A stretch of 64,000 nucleotides of DNA from CAVZTX01 sp963778375. GTDB taxonomy: Bacteria; Chloroflexota; Ktedonobacteria; Ktedonobacterales; Ktedonobacteraceae. The DNA lies in the NCBI GenBank assembly GCA_963778375.1, contig CAVZTX010000018.1:124001-188000 (forward strand), in the 5' to 3' direction. Each line of letters starts with the position of its first letter. Within the stretch, counting starts at the first letter, position 1. Positions 36,805 through 45,375 of the stretch are shown here, piece by piece. The position numbers were made by a program, and so were the translations under genes. The notes under the pieces were generated by a model, which saw nothing but the letters and a program-made list of their open reading frames with translations, was not told the origin of the DNA and did not search any database.

Positions 36805-37377
36805 CTATGCTATGTACTCGATGATGTAGAATCCGTATACTGCGAGGATAAGGAGCACTATCGCCGCTCCAATGATAGACGGGCCAAACCAGCGGCCTTT
36901 GAGGGCGAGCTTCTCCTTGTTGTGCTCGACTGCATCCTCGCGCATATCGAGCGCGCTGATCGTGTAGCGCATTCCTGGGGGCATCCACCAGTGGGGTTTG
37001 CGTTCCTTCGCTATCCAGCGACGGCAAAAGAACATCATATTGGCATTGAGTACCGGCCGGGTGATGCGCTTGATAGCGAAACCCGCAATGACACCAATGA
37101 TGAATGCGTCATAACCGTCCGCATAGAGTTTTTCGGCGAGAGATGGATGCGCGCTGAGTTGTGGTTCAAGCCAACTCGCATGCAAGATGTCATGGAAGAA
37201 TGGCAACACCCACAGGAACATTGGGATCGCAATCAAGGTACCTACGAGGAGCACGATGAAGGGGATCGCGACTTCTTGCGCCGTGGTGACCGGCTTATAG
37301 CGCGAGGGGATGAGCGGTACGCGCATAAGGAAGCGATCGAACGCTGTCTGGCTGAGATTCTTCGGTCTTCTTTTCAT
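36805..37377 (-). CDS. membrane protein, three predicted helices
   Basis: 190 residues. Hydrophobic segments: IPFIVLLVGTLIAIPMFLWV (~38-57), DAFIIGVIAGFAI (~90) and the C-terminal IIGAAIVLLILAVYGFYIIE (~165-185). A soluble loop with Trp/Arg-rich sequence (CRRWIAKERKPHWWMPPGMR) lies between the last two. No known family. Its ATG lies inside the previous gene with an 83-nt overlap, unusually long; a single frameshift joining both into one ~325-residue protein is a real alternative. Confidence 0.6.
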   Translation of the reverse strand: MKRRPKNLSQTAFDRFLMRVPLIPSRYKPVTTAQEVAIPFIVLLVGTLIAIPMFLWVLPFFHDILHASWLEPQLSAHPSLAEKLYADGYDAFIIGVIAGFAIKRITRPVLNANMMFFCRRWIAKERKPHWWMPPGMRYTISALDMREDAVEHNKEKLALKGRWFGPSIIGAAIVLLILAVYGFYIIEYIA

Positions 37378-37777
37378 ACTTCAGAGAATTGAAGCCAATT
37401 TGCTGGTAGAGCAGCAGCGCCATGAGACCTTCCATGTACGGGCGCACTACGTGTCGGACGTTATTCCACTGATTGGTCGACAGCCACTGGACAACGCCGC
37501 CGTGGGAGATATCATTGCTCAGCAGATGATCCCAGGTGTACTTGACATTCCATAGATGGAAGTCAAGATGCTGGCCAAAGATGGTGGTGACGATATGCTG
37601 GCCCTGGAGCCACTGAGTCAGGATGAAGTAGAGGGCGATCATCGATAGCTTGCCGAGATGCCCAAAGAAGAGGCCATAGAGCTGGCTCTGGATGAAATTG
37701 AGTATCTTTCGACTACGCTTGAGCTGAGGTTGCTCAGCAGGGGTTTCTATGGCAATACTATTCATGACGGGTTTCAT
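37295..37777 (-). CDS. membrane protein, upstream partner of the 36.8-kb gene
   Basis: 160 residues from ATG 37777 with a strong GGAGGAG site. One or two hydrophobic segments (GKLSMIALYFILTQWL, MEGLMALLLYQQIGF) separated by a soluble Trp/His-rich part (FHLWNVKYTWDHLLSNDISH). The last ~27 residues (EESQPDSVRSLPYARTAHPLAL) look unlike the rest and may be out-of-frame tail. If so, the true protein continues in the overlapping frame of the next gene. Confidence 0.55.
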   Translation of the reverse strand: MKPVMNSIAIETPAEQPQLKRSRKILNFIQSQLYGLFFGHLGKLSMIALYFILTQWLQGQHIVTTIFGQHLDFHLWNVKYTWDHLLSNDISHGGVVQWLSTNQWNNVRHVVRPYMEGLMALLLYQQIGFNSLKYEKKTEESQPDSVRSLPYARTAHPLAL

Positions 37778-38245
37778 ATTGCTCTCCTCCCATCGGATGG
37801 GTGGGCTTAGCAGTATCGCACGTACTTATGCGACATCTGTTCCTCCTTTGGAACGAATAGGTCTATATATGTGGACAGCGCATTATACACCAAAGAAGTT
37901 AGTCGCTGCGCGAGAGGAATAAAGTGACTCGCATATGTGGTTCGGCTTATGCTTCGCATGAGTTTTGAGACACCTATTTGCTGTTACAAAAATGGGGCAG
38001 GCTGTTGAAAAAGTCACTTTCCTGCTGAGCTTCATGAGACGAGCAGTATTTTTTACACGAAGGTTTGCAAAGTCTGCCGGTTCGTAACGCTTTCCGTAAC
38101 GATTGGGAGACGAAGGTATGCTATGATATGGCTGAGGAAGACAAAAACCTCTCTCTGAGTCGTGGCGTTTTTCTTGCCGTGGAACAATATCATGTATGGC
38201 ATAGCCAGGTGTATGGACCTATTGCGCGAGGAAAGAGTGAAAGAG
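37778..38245. other. 468-bp intergenic stretch
   Basis: Divergent promoter region of the two membrane-protein loci. At 37995-38020 it contains GGCAGGCTGTTGAAAAAGTC, a sequence typical of the ends of IS1182/IS5-type elements, possibly a relic end matching the transposase fragment at 39.7 kb. No gene seen. Confidence 0.35.
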
Positions 38246-39559
38246 ATGAAAACAGGGACAATGAGAACCGACGTTCGTCTGGAAGGTCGGTTGCTGTTGG
38301 TTGCCAGAGCGGTGTGGTTGGCGTTTGCCTTCTTTGAACTCATCTTGTTGAGCATCAATCTTCTCCAACCGCTCTTCGGAGGGCAGACGCTGATCTGCCC
38401 ATTTACCTTTACCTGTCCCTATGACGCACCAACACTCTCGGCGCTCCAATATACGCATATTTCTCTCAGTGCGTACAACACCTATGCAACAGGATTTGGA
38501 TTCCTCTCCGCGCTGATCTTTGTGGGACTCAGCGTCCTCCTATTTTGGCGGGTCTTCAACCAACCAGTGGCTCTGTTTGCCTCTATCGCCTTCCTCTTAC
38601 TGGGAGCGGGAGGGCTTGCAGGAGACGTCTCAAGAATGCCACTGGCTCTACAAGTGGTCTTTAATGTGATCCAGACCCTGCTCCTGTTTTTCTGCCTTGG
38701 TTTCTTTCTGGTCACCTTTCCTGATGGGCGCTTCGTTCCTCGCTGGAGCTGGCTGATTGGCTGCACGCTTTTTGTGCAAGCCATCTTCTTCCTCCTGCCT
38801 GGCCCTTTCAATATTCTCTCCTGGCCCGTTCCGCTCTTTCTACTTGAGCTTGCGCTCGCCTGGGGCAGTCCCGTTGCGCTCCAAATCTACCGCTATCGAC
38901 GTATCTCTACCCCAGCACAGCGCCAGCAGACCAAGTGGGTCATTTTTGGACTGGCCTGCGTTATTACGGTGCTCTTGCTCACAGGCTTGGGAGGGATAGT
39001 CCCGACCACGAGTTCAGCAGGCGCGCTCTTGTATTTGGTCACAACGTCGTTGCCTACGTGGGCTTTTTTGCTCATTCCCCTGAGTATCACGATAGCTATC
39101 CTGCGCTCCCGTTTATGGGAGATTGATGTCATTATTCGTCGTACGCTGGTCTATAGTACCTTGACGGTGATCCTGGCCTTGCTTTACGTTGGACTCGTTG
39201 TCGGTTTCGAGTCGCTCATGCGGCTGTTCACCCAGGAGGCCTCGCAGTCTCCTCTCATCATTGTTGCATCGACACTGGCCATTGCCGCACTCTTTCAGCC
39301 CTTGCGCCGTCGAATACAACGGGTCATCGATCGGCGTTTCTTCCGACGCAAGTATGATGCTGCTCACACCGTAGCCGCTTTCAGCGCAACGCTACGCAAT
39401 GAGGTGGACTTGAGTCAGTTGAGCGAGCACTTGCTAGCCGTCGTGCAGGAGACGATGCAACCAACGCACGTCTTCCTCTGGTTGCCTCCAGCAAAACCAG
39501 ACAGACAACAGCAAACTGCTTGGAGGAGCACTCCTCCTGCTTCCTCTGACGGAAAATGA
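38246..39559 (+). CDS. multi-pass membrane sensor-like protein
   Basis: 437 residues from ATG 38246, chosen over an earlier in-frame ATG because of GAGGAAAGAG upstream. About eight to ten hydrophobic helices (LLLVARAVWLAFAFFELILL, GFLSALIFVGLSVLLFWRVF, LLYLVTTSLPTWAFLLIPLS, TLTVILALLYVGLVVGF among them), then a cytoplasmic part: LRRRIQRVIDRRFFRRKYDA, which predicts a linker helix, and the start of a GAF-like region (LRNEVDLSQLSEHLLAVVQE). Similar proteins are frequent in Ktedonobacteria and resemble the sensor half of histidine kinases without the kinase domain. A role in signalling is inference. Confidence 0.75.
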   Translation: MKTGTMRTDVRLEGRLLLVARAVWLAFAFFELILLSINLLQPLFGGQTLICPFTFTCPYDAPTLSALQYTHISLSAYNTYATGFGFLSALIFVGLSVLLFWRVFNQPVALFASIAFLLLGAGGLAGDVSRMPLALQVVFNVIQTLLLFFCLGFFLVTFPDGRFVPRWSWLIGCTLFVQAIFFLLPGPFNILSWPVPLFLLELALAWGSPVALQIYRYRRISTPAQRQQTKWVIFGLACVITVLLLTGLGGIVPTTSSAGALLYLVTTSLPTWAFLLIPLSITIAILRSRLWEIDVIIRRTLVYSTLTVILALLYVGLVVGFESLMRLFTQEASQSPLIIVASTLAIAALFQPLRRRIQRVIDRRFFRRKYDAAHTVAAFSATLRNEVDLSQLSEHLLAVVQETMQPTHVFLWLPPAKPDRQQQTAWRSTPPASSDGK

Positions 39560-39679
39560 AGAGGTGAAAGGGTTTCTGGTTTATCTGCATTTCCAGTCTT
39601 GAAGCATGAAAGGTGACTCCAATGATGGGAACCAAAGCGCGACACTTTGCTTCACTCATCAATGTTTCAGTCGAACAGT

Positions 39680-39870
39680 TCGGTTGAGCGTAGGATGGTA
39701 TCTTGGCTATGACTTGAACGAGCCGTTATCCGATCATTCCAGTCTGACGCGCATCCGTGAGCGCTATGGCGTGGACATCTTTCGCCGCTTCTTCGATGCC
39801 ATCGTGGAGCAATGCCAGCAGGAGAACTCTTCATGTCTTCAACGGGAGTATACTCATAGAAACGGATGTT
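39680..39870 (+). pseudogene. transposase fragment, IS1182-like N-terminal region
   Basis: The frame reads VRLSVGWYLGYDLNEPLSDH and SSLTRIRERYGVDIFRRFFD, which matches the DUF772-type N-terminal domain (R-W-x-L-G-x-x-L/D-x-x-L/P-D-H-S-x-L-x-x-x-R) of IS1182/IS5 transposases. The catalytic half is absent and the frame ends at 39870. A degraded remnant. Confidence 0.7.
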
Positions 39871-39987
39871 AGACTCTAGTCTCAACATCCGTTATCTCCG
39901 TGGTTCACGAAACCCGTTGTTGTAGGGTCTCCCTGAGTCAAGGGCAAACACACATAGAAATCAGGACTTGCGGGATAGGTACTGTAC

Positions 39988-40578
39988 TTAGGACACAAAT
40001 TCACATGTTCCTATGTCAGTACCACAAAAGTACCCGCGAGGACAGTCGCAGTCGCTTTTACAAATCGGATTACTTTCCAGGACACCCCCGCAGTAGCTTG
40101 CACCATTGTCTGGGGCACAAAAACTGCCATCAGAGCAAGCTCCGTTAGGGTTGTCACAGGGCGTGGCGCACGAGCCATTGCAGAGGCCGACCTGGCCAGA
40201 GCCACAGCAGATGCCGTTGCTACAGTTGCCTGAACAACAGTCAGTGTTCGTACTACAGGTGCCCTCATTGGCCGTACAGGGAGTGACACACTGGCTATTC
40301 TGACAGATCTGGTTGGTCCCACACGTATGTCCACAGGAGCCACAATTGCTGGGATTACTGCTCAGATTGGTGCAGGTGCCATGACAGCACCCTCCACTAC
40401 AGCATTGGGTATTCGTGTTGCAGCCAATGCCATTGGGCTTACAGTTGGCGAAAGCGGTGCCAATGCTGCTCAGACCTAAAAGACCGCCAATGGTGGCAGC
40501 AATCGTTTTGAGGGCGTGACGACGTGAGGTAGCAGTCGCCAGGGCTTTGGTCAGTTCGTCAAACTGAGACGGTTCCAT
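39988..40578 (-). CDS. exported cysteine-rich protein with Tat-type signal
   Basis: 196 residues from ATG 40578 (GAAAGGA upstream). After ~20 residues comes a twin-arginine-like signal: SRRHALKTIAATIGG and a hydrophobic stretch ending GTAFA. The mature ~150 residues hold 30 cysteines in repeated blocks such as CNTNTQCCSGGCC, CSTNTDCCSGNC and CGSCGHTCG, spaced like small disulfide-knotted or EGF/dickkopf-like modules. Gly, Asn, Ser and Thr fill the rest. Predicted to be exported, possibly folded, with many disulfides or bound metal. No enzyme motif and no precise family. It stands alone between a transposase fragment and an SDR gene. Confidence 0.72.
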   Translation of the reverse strand: MEPSQFDELTKALATATSRRHALKTIAATIGGLLGLSSIGTAFANCKPNGIGCNTNTQCCSGGCCHGTCTNLSSNPSNCGSCGHTCGTNQICQNSQCVTPCTANEGTCSTNTDCCSGNCSNGICCGSGQVGLCNGSCATPCDNPNGACSDGSFCAPDNGASYCGGVLESNPICKSDCDCPRGYFCGTDIGTCEFVS

Positions 40579-40807
40579 CTCTTGTCCGTCCTTTCTGGAT
40601 GCATCCCCATCACGCATGGGAGAACGCAGAGCATCCACTCGGGTGAAAAATAGCGCAAAGGGTGAGAACGATGCGGGTCAAACAGTATCAAGGATATACG
40701 TATAGATGCGTCTTTTCAAGTAGTATACCTGAGCTTCAGAGAATAAACAAGCAAGCTACTCATTAAAAGATGAGCAAGTATTCCTCTTCTCGCTACCAGG
40801 TGGTCAA

Positions 40808-41644
40808 CTAGACGCCGCTATAGGCGGAGAATCCTCCATCTACCGGCACCACAATCCCAGTGACGAAGGCCGATGCTGGACTTACCAGCCACAACAGCGT
40901 TCCAACCAGGTCTTCCGGCGCACCTAATCTTGCTGCTGGTGTATGGCCCAAAATGGTTTGTCCACGGGGGGTCAAGCCGCCGCTCTGAGTATCGATCATC
41001 AGGAAGCGATTTTGGTCAGTAAGAAAGAAGCCGGGGGCGATGGCGTTGACACGGATGTGGGGGCTGTATTCCTGGGCCATGTGGACGGCGAGCCATTGGG
41101 TGAAGTTGGCGATGGCGGCTTTGGCGGCGCTGTAGGCGGGGATGCGGGTGAGGGGGCGGAGGGCGTTCATGGAGGCGATGTTGACGATGCAGCCGTGGCC
41201 GCGGTCGGCTATGCTGCGGCCGAAGACTTGACAGGTTTGGAAGGTGCCGGTGAAGTTGAGGTTGAAGACGTTGTCGATGGCTTGGATGTCGAGGTCGAAG
41301 AAGGTGCGGTCGGGTGTGGTGGTGGCTTGGGGTTGGTTGCCTCCGGCGGCGTTGATGAGGATGTCGATGGGGCCGAAGGTGGTGGTGATTTGTTCGAGGG
41401 CTTGTTCGAGGTTGGGGCGGTTGGTGATGTCGCAGGCGATGCCGAGGGCGTGACCGCCTTCGGTTTGAATTGCGTGGGCTACTTTTGCGGAGGATTCGGG
41501 GTGGAGGCTGAGGATGGCGACTTGAGCGCCGGATTGGGCGAGGGCGTGGGCCATGGCTGTTCCTAGTGCGCCGCTGCCGCCGGTGATTACGGCTGTTTGG
41601 CCCTGGATGTTGAAGAGGGATTGGGGGTTTATGTTGTTGGTCAT
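40808..41644 (-). CDS. short-chain dehydrogenase/reductase
   Basis: 278 residues. Classical SDR features: TAVITGGSGALGTAMAHALA (cofactor T-G-x-x-x-G-x-G), ILINAAGGNQP (N-A-A-G), IVNIASMNALRP (catalytic Ser ~155), YSAAKAAIANF (Tyr-x-x-x-Lys ~175-179) and a C-terminal PVDGGFSAYSGV. The IASMNA and Asn-rich middle fit the D-mannonate/fructuronate-type oxidoreductase branch, but the substrate is not settled. ATG 41644 overlaps the upstream phosphoesterase stop by ATGA. Much of the gene has a strongly C/A-ending codon choice. Confidence 0.87.
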   Translation of the reverse strand: MTNNINPQSLFNIQGQTAVITGGSGALGTAMAHALAQSGAQVAILSLHPESSAKVAHAIQTEGGHALGIACDITNRPNLEQALEQITTTFGPIDILINAAGGNQPQATTTPDRTFFDLDIQAIDNVFNLNFTGTFQTCQVFGRSIADRGHGCIVNIASMNALRPLTRIPAYSAAKAAIANFTQWLAVHMAQEYSPHIRVNAIAPGFFLTDQNRFLMIDTQSGGLTPRGQTILGHTPAARLGAPEDLVGTLLWLVSPASAFVTGIVVPVDGGFSAYSGV

Positions 41645-42474
41645 GATGATTGATCCTCACTTTTTCCCTTCTGGTTCTTAGCACGTCGGCCGGCCTGGAA
41701 GAAGCCTGGGTCGGATGAGGTGATGCGTTCTCCACGCATATATGCGATTAGAAAGGCAGGAGTGGGATGACGTGAGTGCTCGATGGCTTTGATGACTGCT
41801 TCGTGATCGTAGTCCACGCGCCGCAACTGGATGCTGTAACCGTGCTCATCGGCATCTAGAAGAACATAGGTGGCCTGCAGGCCTGGTGTGACCGGGTTGC
41901 TGACGCTGCCTAGATTGATGACACGCATCTTGCCAACCTGACGATCGAGCGGCACGTGGGTATGCCCTACGATGACTACATCTGCCTCACAGCCGACCAG
42001 CAGTTGTTCCAGTTTGTCATCGCTGTGCCTGGGCTGGATACCGGGTCCGTCGTCTCTGCCTGGAGAAGCATGTACGCCGAGTAAGCGCGTGCCATTCGGT
42101 AGTGTCAAACGAACTTCAAGCGGCAAGTTTGTGAGCCAGTCTAGCCAACCCGCAGCGCTGAGATAACCCCTTGTCCAGGAGAAGTTTCTTGCCAACTCGA
42201 TGACCTGGGGAAGCAAAGTGGAATCTTCCAGGGCTTTCTCCGGCGGCACTGGAAGATCTTCCGTCACGACATAGCGATCGGTATTGCCACGTGTGAAACT
42301 GGCATGAGGGAGGGATGTAAGTTTCTCAAGTGGGGTGACGGGATCGTAGCCAAGAGCGGCGAAATCACCTAGTATCCAGTAGGCATCAACCTCGCCCTGA
42401 CTATGGATATCGGCCAGAACTGCATCCATAGCGAGAGGATTCCCGTGAATATCTGAAAGGATGGCTAGACGCAT
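41641..42474 (-). CDS. YfcE/MJ0936-type metallophosphoesterase
   Basis: 277 residues from ATG 42474 with AAAGGAG. Seen: AILSDIHGNPLAMDAV (D-x-H), YWILGDFAALGYDP (G-D), FTRGNTDRYV (G-N-T-D), LLGVHASPGRDDG (His) and VIVGHTHVPLDRQVGKMRVI (G-H-T-H). These give a full two-metal site. Small phosphoesterases of this type hydrolyse phosphodiesters or nucleotides; substrate unknown. The last ~35 residues are basic and probably flexible. It is coupled to the SDR gene downstream by an ATGA overlap. Confidence 0.87.
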   Translation of the reverse strand: MRLAILSDIHGNPLAMDAVLADIHSQGEVDAYWILGDFAALGYDPVTPLEKLTSLPHASFTRGNTDRYVVTEDLPVPPEKALEDSTLLPQVIELARNFSWTRGYLSAAGWLDWLTNLPLEVRLTLPNGTRLLGVHASPGRDDGPGIQPRHSDDKLEQLLVGCEADVVIVGHTHVPLDRQVGKMRVINLGSVSNPVTPGLQATYVLLDADEHGYSIQLRRVDYDHEAVIKAIEHSRHPTPAFLIAYMRGERITSSDPGFFQAGRRAKNQKGKSEDQSS

Positions 42475-42681
42475 GAGCAACTCCTTTGTTCTCTTTTGCT
42501 ATGATATTGGCTAATTCTGCATTGTATCATGCCTTAGAGATGGGGCGTAGCTCATACTTAGATCAATTTATCTGGAAAAATGTGGAATGGTTCACCTTCT
42601 TAGCATTGACAAGGGGGCAATTTTTACAATATATTGGAATTGATTGAGCGTAGTTGTTACATGAAAGGCGAGATTGAAACA

Positions 42682-42921
42682 ATGAGGAATGCGTTGAGAA
42701 TGCGTTTCTGGTTTGAAACGGTTGTTGCGATTGTGACGGGTATTTTGTTCGTCATTACGCTGGTGTGGCATGATTGGGTGGAGATTATCTTCAATGTTGA
42801 TCCAGATCAGGGGAGTGGGCTGCTCGAATGGTCGATTGTGGCGGCTTTGTTGGTCGTGACGATCGTGCTTTTTGTGCTGGCGCGATATGAATGGCGAAAG
42901 GCCAGGACTGCTGTTGCCTGA
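42682..42921 (+). CDS. small two-helix membrane protein
   Basis: 79 residues from ATG 42682 (AAAGGCGAG upstream); an earlier in-frame ATG at 42634 has no ribosome site. Two predicted membrane helices: FWFETVVAIVTGILFVITLV and WSIVAALLVVTIVLFVLARY, joined by an acidic loop (DPDQGSG). A strong terminator follows at once, so it is a monocistronic gene. No family recognised. Confidence 0.65.
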   Translation: MRNALRMRFWFETVVAIVTGILFVITLVWHDWVEIIFNVDPDQGSGLLEWSIVAALLVVTIVLFVLARYEWRKARTAVA

Positions 42922-42950
42922 AGACAAGTCTGGCTTGTCTGTTTTTGTTT
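42922..42950 (+). terminator. rho-independent terminator
   Basis: AGACAAG-TCTGG-CTTGTCT (7-bp stem, 5-nt loop) followed by GTTTTTGTTT. It starts directly at the stop of the two-helix membrane protein gene. Confidence 0.8.
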
Positions 42951-42957
42951 GTGATGG

Positions 42958-43111
42958 ACGCTGAGCACGTTTTTTAGCTACCGTACGATACTGCTGGCGA
43001 ATTCGGGAGCAGTTCCCCCAGGCCAGGGGCGCGATAAATCTGGCCCCTACGAACGAGCGCCAGTATTTCGCTAGCAGTATCAGTACAGAGCATTAAGAAC
43101 GTGCTCAGCGT
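42958..43111. repeat. 154-bp MITE-like palindrome
   Basis: Left arm 42958-43001 (ACGCTGAGCACGTT...GATACTGCTGGCGAA) and right arm 43067-43111 read on the reverse strand (ACGCTGAGCACGTT...GATACTGCTAGCGAA) match over about 44 bp with a few mismatches and one indel. Between them sits a GATAAATC-type hairpin (43021-43050) ending TGGCCCCTAC. There is no reading frame inside. It looks like a small non-autonomous element with long inverted ends. Confidence 0.7.
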
Positions 43112-43120
43112 TCGTTATTT

Positions 43121-44485
43121 TTAGACTACCTGGGGCATGCGCTGCTGGGCGGCGGCGACGGCTTCGGCTGGATATTCGTAGTCTTGCAGTTTTCCGGCGA
43201 AGTAGGCGTCGTAGGCACCCATGTCAAAGTGGCCGTGCCCGGATAGGTTGAAGAGGATGACCTGCTGATGTCCGGCTTCTTTGGCTTTCAGAGCTTCGTC
43301 GATGGCTGCGCGAACGGCGTGTCCAGCTTCTGGCGCGGGGATGATGCCCTCGCTGCGAGCGAATTGGACCGCGGCCTCGAAGACAGCGTTCTGGTGATAG
43401 GCCTGTGCCTGGATGATGCCTTCATCGTAGAGTAGCGAAATCAGGGGTGCCATGCCGTGATAGCGCAGTCCACCTGCGTGGATACCAGGGGGAATGAAAT
43501 CATGGCCCAGGGTATGCATTTTGGCAAGCGGGGTCATACCAATGGTATCACCGAAATCATAGGCATAGACGCCCTTGGTCAGGCTGGGACAGGCCATTGG
43601 TTCCGCCGCGAGGAAGCGCGTGTTCAGTCCTTCGCGCAGGGCTTTACCGATGAAGGGGAAGGCGACTCCGGCGAAATTGCTGCCGCCACCAACGCATCCA
43701 ATGACAACATCGGGGTATTCACCGGCTTTATCAAATTGGAGTAGGGCCTCTTCTCCGATGATGCTCTGATGCATCAAGACGTGGTTCAGGACGCTGCCCA
43801 GCGAGTACTTGATCTTGCCGCCGCTCGTGGCTGCGACTTCAACGGCCTCGCTGATGGCGATGCCGAGGCTGCCGAGATTCTCCGGGTCTTGCGAGAGGAT
43901 GCTGCGGCCTGCTGCTGTGAGGTTGGTGGGACTGGCGTGTACGGTTGCTCCATAGGCTTCCATCATGTTTCTACGATAGGGTTTCTGCTGGTAGCTGATC
44001 TTGACCATGAAGACTTCGATGTCCACGTCAAAGAATGCACCTGCCATCGATAGCGCCGATCCCCATTGTCCGGCACCTGTTTCGGTCGAAATCTTGCTGA
44101 CTCCTTCTTGCTTGTTGTAGTAGACCTGAGCGACGGCGGTATTGGGCTTGTGGCTGCCTACGGGGCTGACTCCTTCGTACTTGTAGTAAATATGAGCAGG
44201 GGTATCCAGCGCTTTTTCCAGGCGATGTGCGCGGAAGAGCGGACTGGGTCGCCACTGGGTGTAGACCTGACGTATCGGCTCCGGTATCTCGATATAGCGC
44301 TCGGTGCTGACTTCTTGCATGATGAGCGCCATCGGAAACAGCGGGGCAAGGTCGTCGGGGGTGACGGGTTGCTTGGTGCCTGGATGCAAAAATGGTTCGG
44401 GTGGCTTTGGCAGGTCGGCTGCAATGTTGTACCAGGTACGAGGCATTTCGTCTTCGGTCAAGAGATATTTGGTGTGGTCGGGCAT
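43121..44485 (-). CDS. trpB: tryptophan synthase beta chain-like, TrpB2 type
   Basis: PLP enzyme that joins indole and serine to tryptophan. 454 residues from ATG 44485 with AGAGGAG; the longer upstream frame is not needed. TrpB2 traits: RPSPLFRAHRLEKALDTPA, YYKYEGVSPVGSHKPNTAVA (PLP-Lys in S-H-K-P, ~113), STETGAGQWGSALSMAGAFF, CVGGGSNFAGVAFPF (phosphate-binding G-G-G-S-N, ~268), LHTLGHDFIPPGIHAGGLRY-like segment, and a long N-terminus typical of TrpB2. No trpA is nearby. TrpB2 enzymes can act alone on free indole, for example in salvage. Isolated gene bracketed by repeats. Confidence 0.9.
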   Translation of the reverse strand: MPDHTKYLLTEDEMPRTWYNIAADLPKPPEPFLHPGTKQPVTPDDLAPLFPMALIMQEVSTERYIEIPEPIRQVYTQWRPSPLFRAHRLEKALDTPAHIYYKYEGVSPVGSHKPNTAVAQVYYNKQEGVSKISTETGAGQWGSALSMAGAFFDVDIEVFMVKISYQQKPYRRNMMEAYGATVHASPTNLTAAGRSILSQDPENLGSLGIAISEAVEVAATSGGKIKYSLGSVLNHVLMHQSIIGEEALLQFDKAGEYPDVVIGCVGGGSNFAGVAFPFIGKALREGLNTRFLAAEPMACPSLTKGVYAYDFGDTIGMTPLAKMHTLGHDFIPPGIHAGGLRYHGMAPLISLLYDEGIIQAQAYHQNAVFEAAVQFARSEGIIPAPEAGHAVRAAIDEALKAKEAGHQQVILFNLSGHGHFDMGAYDAYFAGKLQDYEYPAEAVAAAQQRMPQVV

Positions 44486-44620
44486 GGTTTGCTCCTCTCG
44501 TAGCAGCAATAAACGATTTACAGTATTGTTAAGCGTAAGCTGTAGTGGGTGGATTGTCAAGGGCAATGCGGTAGGGCGGTAGCAAGGGATTGCCAGCATA
44601 GGCGTGAATTGAAGCCGCCC

Positions 44621-44717
44621 CCGCCTCAGCAGGGCAACCGCAAGGGATTGCCCCTACGAGAGACGAAGACCGCCTCAGCAGGGCAACCGCAAGGGATTGC
44701 CCCTACGAGAGACGAAG
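44621..44717. repeat. two tandem 49-bp copies of a GGGCAACCGCAAGGGATTGCCCC hairpin
   Basis: Copies begin at 44621 and 44670 (CCGCCTCAGCAGGGCAACCG...). Each has AGGGCAA / TTGCCCC arms, a CCGCAAGGGA loop and a CCTACGAGAGACGAAG tail. They lie between trpB and the lyxose isomerase-like gene. Confidence 0.9.
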
Positions 44718-44739
44718 CGCTCCGTGAAGCTTATATGGT

Positions 44740-45283
44740 CTATTCGACTACAGTGGTACGCTGAATGTCGGGGTCGGTGAAGATGTCGAATTCGTCGCGG
44801 CTGTGGGTTGAGAATTCCGAGACGATTGCGCCTTCGTCGCCTGCTTGAAACCAGTGGAGGGTGTTGGGTGGGATGGTGTATTGCTGTCCTGGTCGCAGTG
44901 TGATTTCGTGCCAGACGGTATAGGTGCCCTCGCGTTCCTTTGGTACTTGTGCGTATGAGATTGGTGGTGGGTTCGCCTTCGACGTAGAGGTAGACTGTGC
45001 CCCAGCGGCAACGGAATGTTTCTTCTTTGCCGGGATCATCGCCGATTGGAGGATGGCGATGTTCGGGACATGTTTGGTGGGGGAATAGGACTAGTTCTTT
45101 GGCACAGACGCGATCCGTGTTGATGTACACAACAAGTTCGAGGCCAGTGGTTTCGAGCTGGCCGAGGCCGAAGTCGGCTACTTCGATGTTGAGGCTTTCT
45201 TCGGGGGTTAATACTATTCCTGCATGGTGCAGATATTGGCGTGCTCGGGTTCGGGCGTCTGCAAGTTGTTGGCTGGTGAGCAT
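44740..45283 (-). CDS. D-lyxose ketol-isomerase-like cupin, frameshifted near residue 107
   Basis: Sugar isomerase of the YdaE/LyxA cupin family (D-lyxose/D-xylulose or D-mannose/D-fructose). From ATG 45283 (AAGGAG): VLTPEESLNIEVADFGLGQL, then the metal-binding cupin motif FPHQTCPEHRHPPIG and GKEETFRCRWGTVYLYVEGEP. Here the frame must shift by one base (about 44965). The other frame continues SYAQVPKEREGTYTVWHEIT, LRPGQQYTIPPNTLHWFQAG (second cupin motif) and ends at 44740. Corrected length ~180 residues. Both halves are well kept, so sequencing error is as likely as real inactivation. Confidence 0.8.
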
Positions 45284-45375
45284 GATACGTCTCCTTTCTG
45301 ATACAGGTTAAATATGCATTCAGGGATTCTTTAAGAGCAATTATATTTCTTGCGGCTAGTTCTTTGAAGCCCCGC

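Noticed and set aside
39520..39600. Alternative frame LGGALLLPLTENEEVKGFLV at the end of the 38.2-kb membrane protein
   Set aside because: It looks protein-like, but the normal frame ends AWRSTPPASSDGK, which fits how such Ktedonobacteria proteins end, so I did not call a frameshift.
41016..41735. 239-codon Arg/Pro/His-rich frame on the minus strand
   Set aside because: Out-of-frame reading of the SDR gene and its upstream neighbour, caused by the C/A-biased codons there.
44621..44717. CRISPR array
   Set aside because: Only two adjoining copies with no spacer; each copy is itself a hairpin.
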